Assembly (NCBI RefSeq): GCF_009362735.1
Contig: NZ_WHNP01000062.1
Span: 1 to 41,729 of the forward strand
Direction: 5' to 3'
From: Paraburkholderia franconis
GTDB taxonomy: Bacteria > Pseudomonadota > Gammaproteobacteria > Burkholderiales > Burkholderiaceae
DNA length: 41,729 bases
Part shown: piece after piece, positions 23,270-32,749 of the stretch
How the letters are laid out: every line of letters starts with the position of its first letter
How positions within the stretch are numbered: the first letter of the stretch is position 1
The notes under the pieces: model-generated
Databases searched by the model: none
What the model was told of the DNA's origin: nothing
Seen by the model: only the letters and a program-made list of their open reading frames with translations
Position numbers and translations under genes: made by a program

Positions 23270-24502
23270 ATGAACATCGCCTCTTCGCCGAACGCCGTCT
23301 CGCAAGATACACGCCCCGGCTATGCCGCGCGGGCACTGATCGCGTCGGTGCTCGGCTATGCGATGGACGGCTTCGATCTGCTGATTCTCGGCTTCATGCT
23401 GCCCGTGATCGCCGCCGATCTGCACCTTACGTCGACGCAAGCCGGCTCGCTTGTCACGTGGACGCTGATCGGCGCAGTCGCAGGCGGTCTGATTTTCGGC
23501 GTCTTGAGCGACTATTTCGGCCGCGTGCGCATGCTCACGTGGACGATCCTGATCTTCGCGATCTTTACGGGGCTGTGCGCGCTCGCGCGGGGCTACGGCG
23601 ACCTGCTCGCGTACCGGACGATCGCGGGCGTCGGTTTGGGTGGAGAGTTCGGCATCGGCATGACGCTCGTCGCCGAGGCTTGGCCGGCGGCGCAGCGGGC
23701 GCGCGTGTCGTCGTATGTCGGGCTTGGCTGGCAGATCGGCGTGCTCGCCGCCGCGTTGCTGACACCGCTGCTGCTGCCGCTGATCGGATGGCGCGGCATG
23801 TTCGCGCTCGGGCTGCTGCCCGCCGTCGTGTCGTTTTTCGTGCGGCGGCGCGTCGAGGAACCGGCGCTCTTCACCGAGCGGGTCGCGCGCGGCATGAGCA
23901 AGGCGCCCATGAAACTGCTCGTCGCCGATGGCCGCGCGACGCGCGCGAGCGCAGGTGTCGCGATTCTCTGCTCGGTGCAGAACTTCGGCTACTACGGCCT
24001 GATGATCTGGCTGCCGACCTATCTGTCGAAAACGTTCGGCTACTCGCTGACGCGCTCCGGTCTATGGACGGCCGTCACGGTGCTCGGCATGGCCGTCGGC
24101 ATCTGGCTGTTCGGCGTCGCTGCCGACCGCTTTGGCCGCAAGCCGGCGTTTCTGTTCTACCAGGCGGGTGCGGTCGTGATGGTGTTCGTCTACGCGCACC
24201 TGAGCACGCCCGTCGCGCTGTTGATCGGCGGCGCGTTGATGGGCGTGTTCGTGAACGGGATGATCGGCGGCTATGGCGCGCTGATTTCCGAGCTGTACCC
24301 GACGGACGCCCGTGCCACCGCGCAAAACGTGCTGTTCAACATCGGCCGGGCGGTGGGCGGTTTCGGTCCCGTCGCGGTCGGCGCGCTGGCTGCGCGCTTT
24401 TCGTTCGGCGCGGCGCTCGTCGCGCTCGCGTCGATCTATGTGCTCGACACCTTCGCGACGGTGTTTCTGATTCCCGAACGCTGCGGCGCAGCGCTCGAAT
24501 GA
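23270..24502 (+). CDS. MFS transporter, AAHS (aromatic acid:H+ symporter)-like
   Basis: This is a 410-residue, 12-helix inner-membrane carrier. Helix 1 holds GYAMDGFDLLILGFMLPVIA with the paired aspartates (about D33/D36) of the AAHS and related metabolite:H+ symporter families. The loop 2-3 signature reads GVLSDYFGRVR, and the second half has GVAADRFGRKPAFLFYQAGA. Candidate substrates are aromatic acids or other organic acids. The location upstream of malic enzyme and within reach of the aromatic catabolic genes fits, but no regulator gene adjoins it. The start is the first ATG with a fair upstream purine stretch. Confidence 0.85.
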   Translation: MNIASSPNAVSQDTRPGYAARALIASVLGYAMDGFDLLILGFMLPVIAADLHLTSTQAGSLVTWTLIGAVAGGLIFGVLSDYFGRVRMLTWTILIFAIFTGLCALARGYGDLLAYRTIAGVGLGGEFGIGMTLVAEAWPAAQRARVSSYVGLGWQIGVLAAALLTPLLLPLIGWRGMFALGLLPAVVSFFVRRRVEEPALFTERVARGMSKAPMKLLVADGRATRASAGVAILCSVQNFGYYGLMIWLPTYLSKTFGYSLTRSGLWTAVTVLGMAVGIWLFGVAADRFGRKPAFLFYQAGAVVMVFVYAHLSTPVALLIGGALMGVFVNGMIGGYGALISELYPTDARATAQNVLFNIGRAVGGFGPVAVGALAARFSFGAALVALASIYVLDTFATVFLIPERCGAALE

Positions 24503-24808
24503 CGGCGCCTCGCGAGCGTCCGCGCGCGAGCCGAGAGTGCTTCCATGTCGCGCCGCAGCACGAGCTGGCGCGGCTCCGGCTTATCCGTCCGGTACAAAAC
24601 CTGGCCCGAACTGACTCATCCGGGGTGTACACTAACCGACCCGAAAAAGCTCAGCGCCGCCTGCTTTCCGCTGAGGTTTGACGCCGCGCCCAACGGACGC
24701 ACGCGAGAAACGCCGCAGTCGGGCATCGTCCCGCCAGTGGCCAGCGCAGCACGTGACGTACTGATGTATCGAGCCGGGCCCAATTATTAACGTCTCGCAG
24801 GTTAGAAA
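24503..24808. other. Upstream region of the malic enzyme gene
   Basis: About 300 bp lie between the MFS stop and the malic enzyme start. TACACT at 24628-24633 is a possible -10. No protein or RNA gene is supported; no strong hairpin with a T run was seen. Confidence 0.3.
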
Positions 24809-27094
24809 ATGGACGAACAACTGAAGCAAAGCGCTCTCGCGTATCACCAGAATCCGAAGCCCGGCAAGATTTCGGTCACACCGACCAAGCCGCTTTCGAA
24901 CCAGCTGGATCTGTCGCTCGCGTATTCGCCGGGCGTCGCAGCCGCGTGCATGGCCATCCATGACGAGCCGCTCGACGCGCAGAAGTACACGTCGCGTGGC
25001 AACCTCGTCGGCGTGGTCACGAACGGCACGGCTGTGCTGGGTCTCGGCAACATCGGACCGCTCGCCGCGAAGCCCGTGATGGAAGGCAAGGGGTGTCTGT
25101 TCAAGAAGTTCGCCGGCATCGACGTGTTCGATATCGAGCTTAGCGAATCCGATCCCGACAAGCTCGTCGAGGCGATCGCGATGCTGGAGCCGACGCTCGG
25201 CGGCATCAACCTCGAAGACATCAAGGCGCCCGAATGCTTCTACATCGAGAAGAAGCTGCGCGAGCGCATGAAGATTCCCGTTTTCCACGATGACCAGCAC
25301 GGCACGGCGATCATCGCATCGGCGGCGATTCTCAACGGCCTCAAGGTGGTCGGCAAGAAGCTCGAGGAAGTCAAGCTCGTGTGCTCGGGCGCGGGCGCGG
25401 CGGCCATCGCGTGTCTGGATCTGCTCGTGAACCTGGGCCTGTCGAAGAAAAACGTGCTCGTCGTCGATTCGAAGGGCGTGATCTACGAAGGGCGCGGCAA
25501 TCTGGACCCGTCGAAGGAGCGCTACGCGGCGCATACCGACGCGCGCACGCTCGCCGACGCGATCAAGGGCGCCGACGTGTTCCTCGGCTGCTCGAGCGCC
25601 GGCGTGCTGAAGCCGGAAATGGTCAAGGAGATGGGCACGCAGCCGCTGATCCTCGCGCTCGCGAACCCGGAGCCGGAAATCCGCCCGGAAGAAGCGAAGA
25701 GGGTGCGTCCGGACTGCATCATCGCGACGGGCCGTTCGGACTATCCGAACCAGGTCAACAACGTGCTGTGCTTCCCGTTCATCTTCCGTGGCGCGCTGGA
25801 CGTCGGCGCGACGACGATCACGGAAGAAATGAAGCTCGCGTGCGTGCGCGCGATCGCCGAACTCGCGGAAGAAACCGATCAGGGCGATGAAGTCGCGAAG
25901 GCCTACGAAGGCCATTCGCTGGAATTCGGCCCCGACTACCTGATTCCGAAGCCTTTCGATCCGCGTCTGATCATCAAGATCGCGCCCGCCGTCGCGCAGG
26001 CCGCGATGGATTCGGGCGTCGCCACGCGTCCGATTCAGGACATGGACGCCTATCGCGAGCAACTGGGCGCGACCGTCTACCGCTCGGGCATGGTGATGCG
26101 CCCTGTTTTCGCTGCCGCGAAGGCGCAGCCGGCCCGCATCGTGTTCGCGGAAGGCGAAGACGAGCGCGTGCTGCGCGCCGCGCAATTCGTGCTGCTCGAA
26201 AAGATCGCGAAGCCGATTCTGGTGGGCCGGCCCGGCGTCATTGAGATGCGTCTGAAGAAGATCGGCTCGAAGCTCAAGTGCGGCGAGGATTTCGAGGTCG
26301 TCAATCCGGAAGACGATCCGCGCTATCAGACGAGCTGGCAGGCTTATCACGAGATCGGCGCGCGCTCGGGCGTCACGCCGGAAGTCGCGAAGGCCGCGAT
26401 GCGCAAGTTCAACACGCTGATCGGCGCGATTCTCGTGCATCTCGGCGACGCGGACGGCATGATCTGCGGCCTGATCGACACGTATCACGAGCATCTGAAA
26501 TACGTCGAGCAGGTGCTGGGCAAGGCCGAGCACGTCGACAACTTCGCCGCGATGAACCTGCTGATGCTGCCGGGCCGCAACCTCTTCATCAGCGACACGT
26601 ACGTGAACGAAGTGCCGACGGCCGAACAGCTCGCCGACATGACGATTCTCGCTGCGCGCGAAATCGAGAAGTTCGGCATCGTGCCGAAGGTCGCGCTGCT
26701 GTCGAATTCGAACTTCGGCAGCATTCCGTCGGCGACGTCGGCACGCATGTCGGCGGCGCGCAAGCTGATCGCCGAACGCGCGCCGCATCTCGAAGTGGAT
26801 GGCGAAATGCACGGCGACGCGGCGTTGTCGGAAGCGGTGCGCAAGGCGGCCTTCCCGGGCACGACGCTGACGGGCGAAGCGAACCTGCTGATCATGCCGA
26901 ACGTCGAAGCGGCGAACATCACGTACAACCTGCTGAAGATGATCGGCGGCGAAGGCGTGACGGTCGGTCCGTTCCTGCTCGGTGCCTCGAAGCCGGTGCA
27001 CATCCTGACGCCGGCCGCGACCGTGCGCCGGATCATCAACATGACGGCAATCGCTTCGGCGAACGCCAATGCGGAGCGGCAAGCCGCGAACTAA
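24809..27094 (+). CDS. maeB: NADP-dependent malic enzyme with phosphotransacetylase-like C-terminal domain
   Basis: This 761-residue cytoplasmic protein decarboxylates malate to pyruvate with NADP+. Residues 1 to about 410 are the malic enzyme: LAYSPGVAAACMAI, VTNGTAVLGLGNIGPLA, FHDDQHGTAI with the metal site, and VCSGAGAAAIACLDLL for the nucleotide. Residues about 430-750 resemble phosphate acetyltransferase (IVFAEGEDERVLRAAQFVLL to LLGASKPVHILTP), a regulatory rather than catalytic module in MaeB proteins. The length is exactly that of MaeB hybrids. It lies in one piece with no frame break. A two-way terminator at 27126-27155 separates it from the convergent ferredoxin oxidoreductase gene. 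Confidence 0.96.
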   Translation: MDEQLKQSALAYHQNPKPGKISVTPTKPLSNQLDLSLAYSPGVAAACMAIHDEPLDAQKYTSRGNLVGVVTNGTAVLGLGNIGPLAAKPVMEGKGCLFKKFAGIDVFDIELSESDPDKLVEAIAMLEPTLGGINLEDIKAPECFYIEKKLRERMKIPVFHDDQHGTAIIASAAILNGLKVVGKKLEEVKLVCSGAGAAAIACLDLLVNLGLSKKNVLVVDSKGVIYEGRGNLDPSKERYAAHTDARTLADAIKGADVFLGCSSAGVLKPEMVKEMGTQPLILALANPEPEIRPEEAKRVRPDCIIATGRSDYPNQVNNVLCFPFIFRGALDVGATTITEEMKLACVRAIAELAEETDQGDEVAKAYEGHSLEFGPDYLIPKPFDPRLIIKIAPAVAQAAMDSGVATRPIQDMDAYREQLGATVYRSGMVMRPVFAAAKAQPARIVFAEGEDERVLRAAQFVLLEKIAKPILVGRPGVIEMRLKKIGSKLKCGEDFEVVNPEDDPRYQTSWQAYHEIGARSGVTPEVAKAAMRKFNTLIGAILVHLGDADGMICGLIDTYHEHLKYVEQVLGKAEHVDNFAAMNLLMLPGRNLFISDTYVNEVPTAEQLADMTILAAREIEKFGIVPKVALLSNSNFGSIPSATSARMSAARKLIAERAPHLEVDGEMHGDAALSEAVRKAAFPGTTLTGEANLLIMPNVEAANITYNLLKMIGGEGVTVGPFLLGASKPVHILTPAATVRRIINMTAIASANANAERQAAN

Positions 27095-27125
27095 GCGCGC
27101 TTTCCGGCCCGATAGTGGCTTGATG

Positions 27126-27155
27126 AAAAAAGGGCACCGCGAGGTGCCCTTTTTT
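27126..27155. terminator. Bidirectional intrinsic terminator
   Basis: AAAAAAGGGCACC / GGTGCCCTTTTTT around GCGA is a perfect stem with A and T runs on either side. It serves both the malic enzyme gene and the convergent ferredoxin oxidoreductase gene. Confidence 0.92.
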
Positions 27156-27201
27156 GTTGCTGCCGGTCTTGTGCTGCCGGCCCGCCCGGAAAACTACAGC
27201 G

Positions 27202-30200
27202 TTACGCGACGTGCTGCTGCTCGACGCTGCCCGCCGGCGAGCGCCACTTCGCGAGCAGCGAAGCCCACTTTGCGCGCACGCCCTTCAGATTGTTTTCCTT
27301 CACGTGGCCGTAGCCGCGAATGCCGTCCGGCAGGTTCGCGAGCTCGACGGCCAGCGCGCGCTTCTCAACCGTCAATCCGCCGATCAGCTCACGCACCAGC
27401 GTTTCATACTCGACGATCAGCGCACGTTCGGCGCGGCGCTCTTCCGTCTTGCCGAACACGTCGAGCGCCGAGCCGCGCAGGAACTTCAGCTTCGCGAGCA
27501 CGTGCATCGCGTTGAGCATCCACGGACCGTACTGCTTCTTCACCAGATGGCCATGCGCGTCCTTCTTCGCCGTCGACGGCGGCGCGAGATGGAATTTCAG
27601 CTTCCAGTCGCCTTCGAAATTCGCCTTCAGCCTCTCGACGAACGCCGGGTCCGAATACAGACGCGCCACTTCGTATTCGTCCTTGTACGCCATCAGCTTG
27701 TGCAGGTTCTTCGCGACGGCTTCCGTCAATGGCATCTGGCCGTCGGCGGCTTCGAGCTTCGTTTCAGCGGCCCGCACTTCGTCGACCAGCTTGCGATAAC
27801 GCGCCGCGTACGCGTCGTTTTGATAAGCGGCCAGATACTGCGCGCGCTTGTCGATCAATGTATCGAGCGCCTTCGGCGTATGCAGCGAAATGATCTTCGC
27901 GGCATTCGACGTGTTGTCGTCGTCGGTGCGGTTCTGCGGTCGCGCGAGCTTGCGCACGGCGTCGAGATCGTGTGCCGCGCGGCGGCCCCATTCGAATGCC
28001 GCGCGGTTCTTCTCGACCTGCACCGCGTTCAGCTCGATCGCGCGAATCAGCGACTCGTGCGTGAGCGGCAGCCAGCCTTTCTGCCACGCGTAGCCGAGCA
28101 CGAACGGGTTCGTGTAGATCGCATCGCCGAGCAGCGCGACGGCGAAATGGTTCGCATCGACAGCCGCGACGTTCTCGTCGCCGGCAGCCGCGCGCACGTC
28201 TGCGTCGGCGCTAGCGCCAGGGAAGCGCCAGTTCGGGTTCTTGATGAACTCGGCCGTCGGCGTCGGCGCGCTGTTCAGCACGACGTGCGTGCGGCCGTTC
28301 TGCATCCGCGATACGCATTCGTCGCCTGCCGTCACGATCGAATCGCAACCGATCACCAGATTCGCTTCGCCCATCGCGATGCGTGTCGCGTGGATGTCGG
28401 CGGGCTGGTTCGCGATCTGCACGTGGCTCATCACGGCGCCGCCTTTCTGCGCGAGGCCCGTCACGTCGAGCACGGTGACGCCCTTGCTTTCAAGGTGCGC
28501 GGCCATGCCGAGCAGCGCGCCGATCGTCACGACACCCGTGCCGCCGACGCCCGTCACCAGCACGCCGTACGGCTTGCCGATCGCGGGAATCTCAGGATCA
28601 GGCACGGGCGGCATCGTGTCACTGCCGGTACTCGACGCCTTCGGCTTACGCAGCTGTCCGCCTTCGACGGTCACGAAGCTCGGGCAAAAGCCCTTCAGGC
28701 ACGAGTAGTCCTTGTTGCAGGTCGACTGATTGATCTGCCGCTTCGTGCCGTACTCCGTTTCAAGCGGCTCGACCGACAGGCAGTTCGATTGCACCGAGCA
28801 ATCGCCGCAGCCTTCGCACACCGCTTCGTTGATCACGACGCGCTTCGCCGGATCGGGATACGCGCCGCGTTTGCGGCGGCGGCGCTTCTCGGTCGCGCAG
28901 GTCTGGTCGTAGATCAGGATCGTCGTGCCTTCGATCTCGCGTAACTCGCGCTGCACATCGTCGAGCTGGTCGCGATGGTGTACCGCGATGCCAGGAGCCA
29001 GGCCGACATTCGCGCTGTACTTCTCGGGCTCGTCGGTGACGATCACGATTTTGTTCGCGCCTTCCGCTGCGAGCTGATGCGTGATCTGCGGCACGGTCAG
29101 CGTGCCGTCGACGGGCTGGCCGCCCGTCATCGCGACGGCGTCGTTATACAGAATCTTGTACGTGATGTTGGCCTTCGACGCGATCGCCGCGCGAATCGCG
29201 AGCAGGCCCGAGTGGAAGTACGTACCGTCGCCGAGATTGGCGAACACGTGCTTGTCGTTCGTGAACGGCGCCTGGCCGACCCACGCGACGCCTTCGCCGC
29301 CCATCTGGCTGAACGTGCTCGTGCTGCGGTCCATCCACACGGTCATATAGTGGCAACCGATGCCCGCCATCGCGCGCGAGCCTTCGGGCACGTTCGTCGA
29401 TGTGTTGTGCGGACAGCCCGAGCAGAACCACGGCTTGCGTTCGGCTTCGACGCGCGGACGCGCCAACGCTTTTTCCTTCGCTTCGATCACGGCGATGCGC
29501 GCCGCGATACGCGCGCGCACATCGGACGGCAGATCGAACTTGTCGAGACGCGTCGCGATCGCCTTCGCGATCAGCGCAGGCGACAGTTCGTAGTGCGCGG
29601 GCAGCAGCCAGTTGCCCATCGGCACCGACCACTCGCCGCCTGCGCCGTCCTTCTCGTCGAACTTGCCGAACACGCGCGGACGCTGCGCATCGGGCCAGTT
29701 GTACAGCTCTTCCTTGATCGCGTATTCGAGAATCTGGCGCTTCTCTTCGACCACCAGAATCTCTTGCAGTCCGCGCGCGAACGCCTGCGCGCCTTGCGCT
29801 TCGAGCGGCCACACGCAGCCGACCTTGTAGAGACGAATGCCGATGCGCGAGCAGGTTTCGTCGTCGAGGCCGAGATCGGTCAGCGCCTGACGCACGTCGA
29901 GATACGCCTTGCCGCCCGTGATGATGCCAAAGCGCGCGTGCGGCGAATCGATCTCGATCCGGTCGAGCTTGTTCGCGCGCACGTAGGCGAGTCCGGCGTA
30001 CCACTTGTAGTCGAGCAGACGTGCTTCCTGCACGAGCGGCGGATCGGGCCAGCGAATGTTGAGACCGCCTTCGGGCATCTCGAAGTCGGACGGCAGAATG
30101 ATTTGCGTGCGGTGCGGATCGATATCGACGGAAGCCGACGACTCGACCACGTCGGTGACGCACTTCATCGCGACCCACAGGCCGGAGTAGCGGCTCATCG

Positions 30201-30804
30201 CCCAGCCGTGCAGGCCGAAGTCGAGATATTCCTGCACGTTCGACGGAAACAGCACGGGCAGGCCGCATGCCTTGAACAGGTGTTCCGATTGGTGCGCGAG
30301 CGTCGACGATTTGGCGGCGTGATCGTCGCCGGCGAGCACGAGGACGCCGCCGTGACGCGACGAGCCGGCCGAGTTGCCGTGCTTGAACACGTCCCCCGAG
30401 CGGTCGACGCCGGGGCCCTTGCCGTACCACATCGAGAACACGCCGTCGTATTTGGCGCTGGGATAGAGGTTGACCTGCTGCGAGCCCCACACGGCCGTCG
30501 CGGCGAGGTCTTCGTTGACGCCCGGTTGAAAGACCACTTGATGTCCGGCGAGGTGCTTCTTCGCCTTCCACAGCGCCTGGTCGAGACCGCCCAGCGGCGA
30601 TCCGCGATAGCCCGAGATGAAACCGGCGGTATTGAGTCCGGCGGCCTTGTCGCGCTCCTGTTGCAGCATCGGCAGACGCACCAGCGCCTGGATGCCGCTC
30701 ATGTACGCGCGGCCGCGTTCGAGCGTGTATTTGTCGTCGAGCGTGACGGAAGTCAACGCGGCTTCGAGCGAGGCTCGCTGACCAGCGTCTAGCGGGGCAT
30801 TCAT
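27202..30804 (-). CDS. Fused indolepyruvate ferredoxin oxidoreductase family protein
   Basis: This 1200-residue single-chain 2-oxoacid:ferredoxin oxidoreductase is predicted to convert indolepyruvate or arylpyruvates to arylacetyl-CoA. Domains in order: pyrimidine domain (25-200, with NTAGFISGYRGSPLGGLDQA), CSGCPHN (461-467), thiamine-diphosphate site (GDGTYFHSGLLA, 525-536; YNDAVAMTGGQP, 553-564), a cysteine cluster for 4Fe-4S (C663, C666, C669, C675, C696, C702, C707), the gamma domain (TGVGGTGVVTIG, 751-762) and a C-terminal domain of unknown function. GGAGGAG nine bases before the ATG at 30804 is the best start; the frame stays open 140 codons upstream. The nearby paa and hppD genes fit a role in aromatic amino acid breakdown. 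Confidence 0.93.
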   Translation of the reverse strand: MNAPLDAGQRASLEAALTSVTLDDKYTLERGRAYMSGIQALVRLPMLQQERDKAAGLNTAGFISGYRGSPLGGLDQALWKAKKHLAGHQVVFQPGVNEDLAATAVWGSQQVNLYPSAKYDGVFSMWYGKGPGVDRSGDVFKHGNSAGSSRHGGVLVLAGDDHAAKSSTLAHQSEHLFKACGLPVLFPSNVQEYLDFGLHGWAMSRYSGLWVAMKCVTDVVESSASVDIDPHRTQIILPSDFEMPEGGLNIRWPDPPLVQEARLLDYKWYAGLAYVRANKLDRIEIDSPHARFGIITGGKAYLDVRQALTDLGLDDETCSRIGIRLYKVGCVWPLEAQGAQAFARGLQEILVVEEKRQILEYAIKEELYNWPDAQRPRVFGKFDEKDGAGGEWSVPMGNWLLPAHYELSPALIAKAIATRLDKFDLPSDVRARIAARIAVIEAKEKALARPRVEAERKPWFCSGCPHNTSTNVPEGSRAMAGIGCHYMTVWMDRSTSTFSQMGGEGVAWVGQAPFTNDKHVFANLGDGTYFHSGLLAIRAAIASKANITYKILYNDAVAMTGGQPVDGTLTVPQITHQLAAEGANKIVIVTDEPEKYSANVGLAPGIAVHHRDQLDDVQRELREIEGTTILIYDQTCATEKRRRRKRGAYPDPAKRVVINEAVCEGCGDCSVQSNCLSVEPLETEYGTKRQINQSTCNKDYSCLKGFCPSFVTVEGGQLRKPKASSTGSDTMPPVPDPEIPAIGKPYGVLVTGVGGTGVVTIGALLGMAAHLESKGVTVLDVTGLAQKGGAVMSHVQIANQPADIHATRIAMGEANLVIGCDSIVTAGDECVSRMQNGRTHVVLNSAPTPTAEFIKNPNWRFPGASADADVRAAAGDENVAAVDANHFAVALLGDAIYTNPFVLGYAWQKGWLPLTHESLIRAIELNAVQVEKNRAAFEWGRRAAHDLDAVRKLARPQNRTDDDNTSNAAKIISLHTPKALDTLIDKRAQYLAAYQNDAYAARYRKLVDEVRAAETKLEAADGQMPLTEAVAKNLHKLMAYKDEYEVARLYSDPAFVERLKANFEGDWKLKFHLAPPSTAKKDAHGHLVKKQYGPWMLNAMHVLAKLKFLRGSALDVFGKTEERRAERALIVEYETLVRELIGGLTVEKRALAVELANLPDGIRGYGHVKENNLKGVRAKWASLLAKWRSPAGSVEQQHVA

Positions 30805-31152
30805 TATGTGTACTCCTCCACCCAGGTTGGGATCGCCAAAACCTTCAGGGCCTCGGCATCTTGTGAATGCTCCGGCCGGGGTCGCCATATTGACGGCTTT
30901 TTTGCGATGGTAGCACTGGTAAAAACCCGCCGCTAATCGTTGAAAACACCACGATGCGGGATGACTCACGCAGAAAAATGTCGCGCGTATGACGTGGCGG
31001 AATCTTTTTAGTGTGCCGCTGTAACAGCGTGTAAAAGCTTGAAACGACAGGAACGGGACTTGAAATGCCGGTCTAAACTCCCCACCTGCACGAATCGCAA
31101 CGTTCCGCATGCCGCGGAGCTTCGCTGTGCAGGAGTCGAAAAAGGAGTACGC
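30805..31152. other. Divergent region between the ferredoxin oxidoreductase and a small secreted protein gene
   Basis: About 350 bp with no supported gene. The minus-strand leader can fold: GCAT/ATGC and GGTT/AACC hairpins lie just before the ferredoxin oxidoreductase ribosome binding site (about 30825-30890). On the plus strand, TTGAAA at 31039 and 31060 are possible -35 parts for the small gene, without a clear -10. Confidence 0.35.
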
Positions 31153-31338
31153 ATGAACACGAAACACATCCAGACCTTCCTGATGGTCTCGGCAGCATTC
31201 TTCGCGATGAGCGCGCCCGTGCACTCGAGCAGCGCCAGCTCGCTCGTGAATGCCGTTACGCGCACCGCGCCGGTGGCTGCGGCAACGGTCGCCGTGAACC
31301 GGCAGCGCTCGTCCGACGACACGGAGCAGCGTGGCTGA
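31153..31338 (+). CDS. Small secreted hypothetical protein (61 aa)
   Basis: The 61-residue product has a signal-like start MNTKHIQTFLMVSAAFFAMS, then APVHSSSAS (likely cleavage after SAP-V or HSS-S). The mature part is only about 35 residues: SLVNAVTRTAPVAAATVAVN and a charged end. AAAAAGGAG lies five bases before the ATG, a strong ribosome binding site. I recognise no family. A two-way terminator follows at 31433-31466. The gene is divergent from the large ferredoxin oxidoreductase gene. Confidence 0.6.
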   Translation: MNTKHIQTFLMVSAAFFAMSAPVHSSSASSLVNAVTRTAPVAAATVAVNRQRSSDDTEQRG

Positions 31339-31432
31339 CGCGCGATGGCGAGCGGCCGGCTGGGCCGCACGCGTCTGAACGAACAGCGAGAGTCGGCGGA
31401 CCGAGGGGCGCCGATTCTTAAATCCAGAAATG

Positions 31433-31466
31433 AAAAGGCGAGGATCGTATGATTCCTCGCCTTTTT
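31433..31466. terminator. Bidirectional intrinsic terminator
   Basis: AAAAGGCGAGGA (31433-31444) pairs with TCCTCGCCTTTT (31454-31465), giving A and T runs on both sides. It separates the small secreted protein gene from the convergent hppD-like gene. Confidence 0.88.
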
Positions 31467-31497
31467 CTTTGCTTGGTGTTAGCCGCCAGAATGGGCG

Positions 31498-32595
31498 TTA
31501 CGCCTTGTCCTGCACGACCCCGCGACGAATCTGATCGAGCTCGATCGATTCGAACAGCGCCTTGAAGTTACCCTCGCCGAAGCCCTGATTGCCCTTGCGC
31601 TGGATGATCTCGAAGAAGATCGGTCCGATCTGGTTCTCGGTGAAGATTTGCAGCAGCAGGTCGTCGTGCGCGCCGTCGATCAGGATCTTGCGCTTGCGCA
31701 GTTCTTCCAGCGGCTCGCCGTGGTTCGGCACGCGGCGGTCGACGAGTTCGTAGTACGTGTCGATGGTATCGAGCAGCGAGATGTTCGACGCGCGCAGGCC
31801 GTCGACCGTCCTGTAGATATTGTTCGTGCCGAGCGCGATGTGCTGAATGCCTTCGCCGTGGTACGCGTCGAGATATTCCTGAATCTGGCCAGCCGTTTCC
31901 GAGCCTTCCTCGTTGATCGGAACGCGGATCTTGCCGCATGGCGACGTCATCGCCTTCGACTTCACGCCCGTCACCTTGCCTTCGATGTCGAAGTAGCGCA
32001 CTTCGCGGAAGTTGAACAGGCGCTCGTAGAACTCGGCCCACTCCTGCATGCGTCCGCGATGGACGTTGTGCGTCAGGTGATCGATATAGGTGAGTCCGTG
32101 GCCGGTCGCGTTCGGATCGGCGCCCGGAATCGGCTCGAAGTCGACGTCGTAGATGCTGATGTCGCCGATGCTGTGGGGCGCCGCGCCGTTCTTGCCGCGC
32201 CAGCGGTCGACGAAATAGATCAGCGAATCGCCGATGCCCTTGATCGCGGGAATGTTCAGCTCCATTGGGCCCGTCTTGTTGTCGAAGCCCCATGCGCCCA
32301 GTTCGAGCGCGCGCTTGTACGCCTTGGCGGCATCCTGCACGCGGAACGCGATCGCGCAGATAGACGGGCCATGCTGGCGCGCAAAGCGCTGCGCGAACGA
32401 ATCCGGCTCGGCATTGACGATGAAGTTGATGTCGCCCTGGCGATACAGCGTCACGTCCTTGTGACGATGCTTCGCGATCGCCGTGAAGCCCATCCGTTCG
32501 AACAGCTTGCCGAGCGCGACGGGGTCCGGCGCCGTGTACTCGATGAATTCGAAACCGTCGGTGCCGACGGGATTTTCCCAGGTAGGAACCTTCAT
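31498..32595 (-). CDS. hppD: 4-hydroxyphenylpyruvate dioxygenase
   Basis: This 365-residue cytoplasmic enzyme of tyrosine breakdown makes homogentisate from 4-hydroxyphenylpyruvate with O2. The iron triad is H173 (IDHLTHNV), H252 (GIQHIAL) and E329 (IFFEII). The C-terminal RKGNQGFGEGNFKALFES is the family's closing segment. The length is standard for bacterial forms. The next genes for homogentisate breakdown are not in the window. GGAG/AGGAGACAG upstream supports the start. A divergent Lrp/AsnC gene (155 bp away) probably controls it in response to an amino acid, most likely tyrosine or phenylalanine. Confidence 0.96.
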   Translation of the reverse strand: MKVPTWENPVGTDGFEFIEYTAPDPVALGKLFERMGFTAIAKHRHKDVTLYRQGDINFIVNAEPDSFAQRFARQHGPSICAIAFRVQDAAKAYKRALELGAWGFDNKTGPMELNIPAIKGIGDSLIYFVDRWRGKNGAAPHSIGDISIYDVDFEPIPGADPNATGHGLTYIDHLTHNVHRGRMQEWAEFYERLFNFREVRYFDIEGKVTGVKSKAMTSPCGKIRVPINEEGSETAGQIQEYLDAYHGEGIQHIALGTNNIYRTVDGLRASNISLLDTIDTYYELVDRRVPNHGEPLEELRKRKILIDGAHDDLLLQIFTENQIGPIFFEIIQRKGNQGFGEGNFKALFESIELDQIRRGVVQDKA

Positions 32596-32671
32596 ATCTG
32601 TCTCCTCAAATGCGGATTTCCGATGCGCGTTGCGCGATTCGATGAAGAACAGTGTAGTTGCCCGTGCTGGA

Positions 32672-32694
32672 AGAATACTTGCGAAATTAATCGC
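32672..32694. promoter_or_regulatory. Candidate promoter/operator between hppD and the Lrp-type gene
   Basis: TATTCT (minus strand, 32677-32672) could be the -10 of hppD. GCGA-AATTAA-TCGC (32681-32694), a 4+6+4 inverted repeat, lies next to it and may be the Lrp-type binding site. Confidence 0.4.
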
Positions 32695-32749
32695 CGCTCA
32701 CTACGCTGACGCTACTTTCTGGCGCTTCGCCGCCTTTGGATGGCAGAAC

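Noticed and set aside
24632..27082. 816-codon open frame antisense to the malic enzyme gene
   Set aside because: It mirrors maeB, has a low-complexity Arg/His/Asp-rich product and no family match. Long antisense frames are expected at this GC content.
24809..27094. Unusual fusion of malic enzyme and phosphotransacetylase
   Set aside because: This is the normal architecture of MaeB-type enzymes.
28975..30792. 605-codon open frame antisense to the ferredoxin oxidoreductase gene
   Set aside because: Product is an Arg/Asp/Val-rich shadow; the opposite strand has clear enzyme motifs.
30805..30890. Riboswitch before the ferredoxin oxidoreductase gene
   Set aside because: Small hairpins are present but no known riboswitch core could be matched by eye.
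30805..31224. 140-residue N-terminal extension of the ferredoxin oxidoreductase
   Set aside because: The frame is open, but GGAGGAG stands right before the ATG at 30804 and the family starts there; the extension is antisense to the small secreted gene.
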